In this document: positions 60,752-64,000 of the stretch, in pieces
How positions within the stretch are numbered: position 1 is the stretch's first letter
How the letters are laid out: each line of letters starts with the position of its first letter
Assembly (NCBI GenBank): GCA_019424905.1
Contig: JAHYYP010000009.1
Location: 1 to 64,000, forward strand
DNA: 64,000 nucleotides
Direction: 5' to 3'
Origin: Collinsella sp.
GTDB lineage: Bacteria; Actinomycetota; Coriobacteriia; Coriobacteriales; Coriobacteriaceae
Program-made: the position numbers and the translations under genes
The notes under the pieces: model-generated
What the model saw: only the letters and a program-made list of their open reading frames with translations
Told to the model about the DNA's origin: nothing
The model's database searches: none

Positions 60752-60814
60752 GCTGCTCTCCTTTCACACGCCCGCGGCCCCTCTTCTGATCGCGGGCAGT
60801 TTGGCCAAATGTCG

Positions 60815-61477
60815 TCAGTTCTGGGGCTTGCGCTCCGGATACTTGGCGGTATAGCCCTCGATGTGGAGTGTCGAGGCGATGATTTCCTTGACCGTTTCGT
60901 CGGGCACATCGGGGTGCGTGCGGATATACATCAAAAGGCCCATGATGAGGGTGTAGAACGTCTCGTAGACATGGTCGATGCGTAGCTCATGATGGGCGAC
61001 AAAATCCACTACGGTGGTGTCGCAGATATACTGCGCCACGCGCTGGACCACGTTGTGCAAAAAGCCGCCGTAGAGCGCGCCGCTGCTCGAGGTAAGCGTG
61101 CTCGGCAGCTCGTGGCCGCTGGCGACCAGGCGCTTAAAGAGCGGGGCGACGGTGTCGAGCGCGCCCTCGATATCACCGACGGTGCGGTCGGCGTTCCACC
61201 GCTCGAGTTCGGAGATAAAGTCGTCGATCGCCTCGTCCATAACAGCGGTGACGGCGGCGTCCATGTCGGCGAAGTAGTGGTAGAACAATGAACGCGTGCA
61301 GCCGGCTCGCTTGGTCACGGCCGATACCGATAGGTGGGACACGCCCAGCTCGGAGCTTACGGTGCGCACGGCATCGAGGATCTCGCGACGGCGTTCGTCG
61401 CCCGTCAGGCGCTTTGCCGCGCTATCGGATGCGGGGACGGCATCGACCACAGAGGTACCTGCTGTGTTATTGCCCAT
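60815..61477 (-). CDS. TetR-family transcriptional regulator
   Basis: This 220-residue regulator has a TetR helix-turn-helix (RREILDAVRTVSSELGVSHLSVSAVTKRAGCTRSLFYHYFADMDAAV, residues 30-75) and a helical ligand-binding domain. It heads an operon with the DUF5692 membrane gene and is divergent from the large oxidoreductase gene. Two palindromes TTGAC-N5-GTCAA in the shared intergenic region are its probable operators, so it likely controls all three genes. Confidence 0.88.
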   Translation of the reverse strand: MGNNTAGTSVVDAVPASDSAAKRLTGDERRREILDAVRTVSSELGVSHLSVSAVTKRAGCTRSLFYHYFADMDAAVTAVMDEAIDDFISELERWNADRTVGDIEGALDTVAPLFKRLVASGHELPSTLTSSSGALYGGFLHNVVQRVAQYICDTTVVDFVAHHELRIDHVYETFYTLIMGLLMYIRTHPDVPDETVKEIIASTLHIEGYTAKYPERKPQN

Positions 61478-61535
61478 GTTTTGCCGCCTTTCATCCTCTT
61501 TTGCCTGACCGTTCGCCTAACAGTCTTGAATATTG

Positions 61536-61573
61536 TTGACGGTTCGTCAATACTATTTTTGACACAATGTCAA
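61536..61573. promoter_or_regulatory. Twin TetR-type operators
   Basis: TTGACGGTTCGTCAA (61536-61550) and TTGACACAATGTCAA (61559-61573) share the form TTGAC-N5-GTCAA, with centres 23 bases apart, between the TetR gene and the oxidoreductase gene. Confidence 0.7.
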
Positions 61574-61666
61574 CAATGGCGGGTGAACGGCATGGGGGCA
61601 TGTCCGGCCTGCAAAAAAAGAGGGGCGCTGCGGTCCCGCCGGGCTGCGGCAAGAGAAGGGACAACC

Positions 61667-64000
61667 ATGATTCTCAACGGACCGGGGATTAGTTACACCG
61701 AGCCCGACATCGGTTCGGAGTTCGTGCCGCCGCTGCCGGAGCATCCGCGCGAGGCCATCGTCAAGCTGTGCGAGCACTGCACCAACCGTCTGCTGCATCG
61801 CGACGAGCTGCTGGGCTACGAGTACTGGTCGTTTGCCGAGGCCGCAACCGACGAGCAGGCCGAAGTGCTCTGCAAGATGAAGATGCGCCGTCCCTATACG
61901 CTGCCCGAGATGGTCAAGCTCACCGGCATGCCCGAAGCCGATATCGAGAAGATGCTCGACGACATGAGCTACACGGGTCTGCTCGAGTACAACTGGGAAA
62001 ACCCCGAGCGCGCCAAGCAATGGGTGTTGCCCATGCTGGTGCCGGGTTCTGCCGAGTTCCTCAACATGCGCGTGAGCCAGCTCGAGGAGCACCCGGTCTA
62101 TGCCAAGTTCTTTGAGCAGGCGTCCAAGGGACCGCTGTCCAAGGCCACGCCGATGGTGCCGCCCGGAGGCGCCGGCATCGGCATGCACGTCATTCCGGTC
62201 GAGAAGGCCATCGACGCCGCGAGCACCTCGGTGCCGATCGAGCATATCGAGCATTGGCTCGACAAATACGATGGCAAATATGCCGCCAGCACCTGCAGCT
62301 GCCGCGCGAGCCGTCGCGTGATGGGTGAGGGCTGCGCCGACGACCCGGCCGATTGGTGCATCGCCGTGGGCGATATGGCCGACTACGTGGTTGAGACCGA
62401 TCGTGGCCATTACGTGACCCGCGACGAGGTTTACGACATCTTGCGCCAGGCCGAGGACAACGGCTTTGTGCACCAGATCACTAATATCGACGGCGAGAAC
62501 AAGATCTTCGCCATCTGCAACTGCAACGTCAACGTGTGCTACGCCCTGCGCACCTCGCAGCTGTTCAACACGCCCAACCTGTCGCGCTCGGCCTATGTCG
62601 CTAAGGTCGAGAAGGACAAGTGCGTGGCCTGCGGTCGCTGCGTCGAGGTGTGTCCGGCCGGCGCCGCCAAGCTGGGCCAGAAGCTCTGCAGCAAAAAGGC
62701 CGGCGGACAGGTGCCCGAGTATCCGCGCCAGGAGCTGCCCGATGCCACCAAGTGGGACCACACCAAGTGGTCGCCCAACTACCGCAACGACAACCGCATC
62801 GAGACGCATGAGTCCGGCACCGCTCCCTGCAAGACGGCCTGCCCCGCGCACGTTGCCGTTCAGGGCTATTTGAAGCTCGCGGCTCAGGGTCGCTATGACG
62901 AGGCGCTGGCACTCATTAAGCGCGAGAACCCGCTGCCCGCTATCTGCGGCCGTGTGTGCAACCGCCGCTGCGAGGACGCCTGCACCCGCGGCCGTGTGGA
63001 CGCCGCCGTGGCCATCGACGAGGTCAAGAAGTTCATCGCCCAGCGCGATCTGGATGCCGCGACCCGCTACGTCCCGCCCGTGGTGACGCCGACGCGCGCT
63101 GGCGGCTTTGATCAGAAGATCGCCATCATCGGTGCCGGTCCGGCCGGCCTGTCCTGCGCTTTCTATCTGGCCGAGAAGGGCTACAAGCCCGTCGTCTTCG
63201 AGAAAAACGAGCGCCCGGGCGGCATGCTCACCTACGGCATTCCCAGCTTTAAGCTGCAGAAGGACGTCATTGAGGCCGAGGTCGAGATCATTCGCCTGAT
63301 GGGTGCCGAGTTCCGCTATGGCGTGGAGGTCGGTCGTGATGTGACGCTCGACGAGCTGCGCGCGCAGGGCTTTAAGGCCTTTTACGTGGCCATCGGCTGC
63401 CAGGGCGGCCGCCTTGCCGGTATTCCGGGCGAGGATGCCGTGGACGTGACCGTGGCCGTCGACTTCCTTCGCGAGGTTAACAGCGGCAAGATCGATACCC
63501 TGTCCGGCCGCACCATTGTGGTGGGCGGCGGCAACGTGGCCATCGACGTTGCCCGCAACGCCTGCCGTCTGGGCTCTGGGCACGTTGAGATGTTCTGCCT
63601 GGAGAGCGAGGTCCAGATGCCCGCCAGCGAGGAAGAACGTCGCGAGGCCGTTGAGGACGGCGCTCACATCAGCTGCGGCTGGGGCCCCAAGGAGATTCAC
63701 CTGGACGAGGCCGGTCGTGTGTGCGGTATCACCTTCAAGCGCTGCACGCGTGTCTTTGACGACGAGGGCCGTTTTGCGCCCGAGTACGACGAGAACGATC
63801 TGCGCCGTGTCGATGCCGACCGTGTCGTCATGTCGATTGGCCAGTCCATTGTGTGGGGCGACCTGCTGGCTGGCTCCAAGGTGGAGCTCGGCCGCGGCCA
63901 GGGCGCCCTTGCCGATCCCCAGACTTACCAGACCGCCGAACCCGACATCTTTGTGGGTGGTGACGTCTACACTGGCCCCAGCTTTGCCATCGACGCTATC
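61667..64000 (+). CDS. Multi-domain Fe-S/FAD oxidoreductase (glutamate synthase small subunit-like), partial
   Basis: The gene starts at 61667 behind AGAGAAGGG and runs off the window without a stop (778 codons seen). Residues 1-300 form a domain I cannot name, with a Cys-rich motif CSCRASRRVMGEGCADD (near 208). A 4Fe-4S ferredoxin motif CVACGRCVEVCP lies near 318. A Fer4_20 domain follows (CKTACPAHVAVQGYLKLAAQG, CGRVCNRRCEDACTRG, near 388-440), then an FAD/NAD(P)H domain (IAIIGAGPAGLSCAFYLAEKG near 485, VVGGGNVAIDVARNACRLG near 615, FVGGDVYTGPSFAIDAI at the edge). It probably moves electrons between NAD(P)H and an unknown acceptor, perhaps with the DUF5692 protein. Confidence 0.85.
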   Translation, partial: MILNGPGISYTEPDIGSEFVPPLPEHPREAIVKLCEHCTNRLLHRDELLGYEYWSFAEAATDEQAEVLCKMKMRRPYTLPEMVKLTGMPEADIEKMLDDMSYTGLLEYNWENPERAKQWVLPMLVPGSAEFLNMRVSQLEEHPVYAKFFEQASKGPLSKATPMVPPGGAGIGMHVIPVEKAIDAASTSVPIEHIEHWLDKYDGKYAASTCSCRASRRVMGEGCADDPADWCIAVGDMADYVVETDRGHYVTRDEVYDILRQAEDNGFVHQITNIDGENKIFAICNCNVNVCYALRTSQLFNTPNLSRSAYVAKVEKDKCVACGRCVEVCPAGAAKLGQKLCSKKAGGQVPEYPRQELPDATKWDHTKWSPNYRNDNRIETHESGTAPCKTACPAHVAVQGYLKLAAQGRYDEALALIKRENPLPAICGRVCNRRCEDACTRGRVDAAVAIDEVKKFIAQRDLDAATRYVPPVVTPTRAGGFDQKIAIIGAGPAGLSCAFYLAEKGYKPVVFEKNERPGGMLTYGIPSFKLQKDVIEAEVEIIRLMGAEFRYGVEVGRDVTLDELRAQGFKAFYVAIGCQGGRLAGIPGEDAVDVTVAVDFLREVNSGKIDTLSGRTIVVGGGNVAIDVARNACRLGSGHVEMFCLESEVQMPASEEERREAVEDGAHISCGWGPKEIHLDEAGRVCGITFKRCTRVFDDEGRFAPEYDENDLRRVDADRVVMSIGQSIVWGDLLAGSKVELGRGQGALADPQTYQTAEPDIFVGGDVYTGPSFAIDAI

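Overview
The window is high-GC bacterial chromosome with ordinary bacterial codon use. It looks like a gut Coriobacteriia genome, most likely Collinsella. This rests on a membrane-anchored LuxR regulator, an HspR-controlled dnaK-grpE-dnaJ operon, the gene repertoire as a whole, and many intergenic hairpins of the kind expected in that group. It is an inference from gene content; no rRNA or other species marker is present. I found no tRNA, rRNA, CRISPR array, prophage or intact transposase.

Layout. 0.6-2.8 kb: membrane O-acyltransferase. 3-6.3 kb: ribokinase, nucleoside hydrolase, LuxS and a DUF4867 protein. 6.5-7.6 kb: an ATPase gene bracketed by a direct repeat. 8-9.5 kb: phospho-beta-glucosidase. 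9.6-13.6 kb: a three-gene signalling operon (kinase-like membrane protein without an ATPase, NarL-type kinase, LuxR-type regulator). 13.8-18.1 kb: a frameshifted lipoprotein and a three-gene zinc-ribbon/SPFH operon. 18.4-24 kb: membrane LuxR regulator, MgtA-type ATPase, pyrE. 24.4-25.6 kb: a Fic gene bracketed by identical hairpins. 26-28.4 kb: PTS IIA-Glc, a lipoprotein and a phosphatase.

28.5-34.5 kb holds the nickel-hydrogenase maturation genes hypF-C-D-E behind nikR and a small helical protein. There are no hydrogenase structural genes and no hypA or hypB. Thioredoxin, an unknown protein and a LytTR two-component pair follow. 38.1-42 kb is a de novo NAD operon (nadA-nadB-nadC) with its own repressor gene niaR and a 19-bp-arm palindrome over the promoter. 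After a ferredoxin comes the chaperone operon dnaK-grpE-dnaJ-hspR (43-47.3 kb). clpB (53.4-56 kb) shares a 27-bp promoter motif with dnaK. Between them lie an aconitase-family hydratase and a small group of single-span membrane proteins, two of which are close paralogues. The end of the window has a DUF4143 ATPase, a large anchored protein, and a TetR regulator with a DUF5692 membrane protein divergent from a multi-domain Fe-S/FAD oxidoreductase that runs off the edge.

The most unusual content is intergenic. (1) A structured element of about 150 nt occurs four times, each time directly after a stop codon on the plus strand (pyrE, a lipoprotein, niaR, hspR). Its stems are conserved by compensatory changes while the loops TACC and AGAA stay constant in most copies. 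It could be a family of small RNAs or of mobile 3'-end elements. (2) More than a dozen long palindromes with a GGGAC core are scattered between genes. (3) Two accessory genes (an ATPase and Fic) are each bracketed by direct copies of such repeats, which suggests repeat-mediated gain and loss of cargo.
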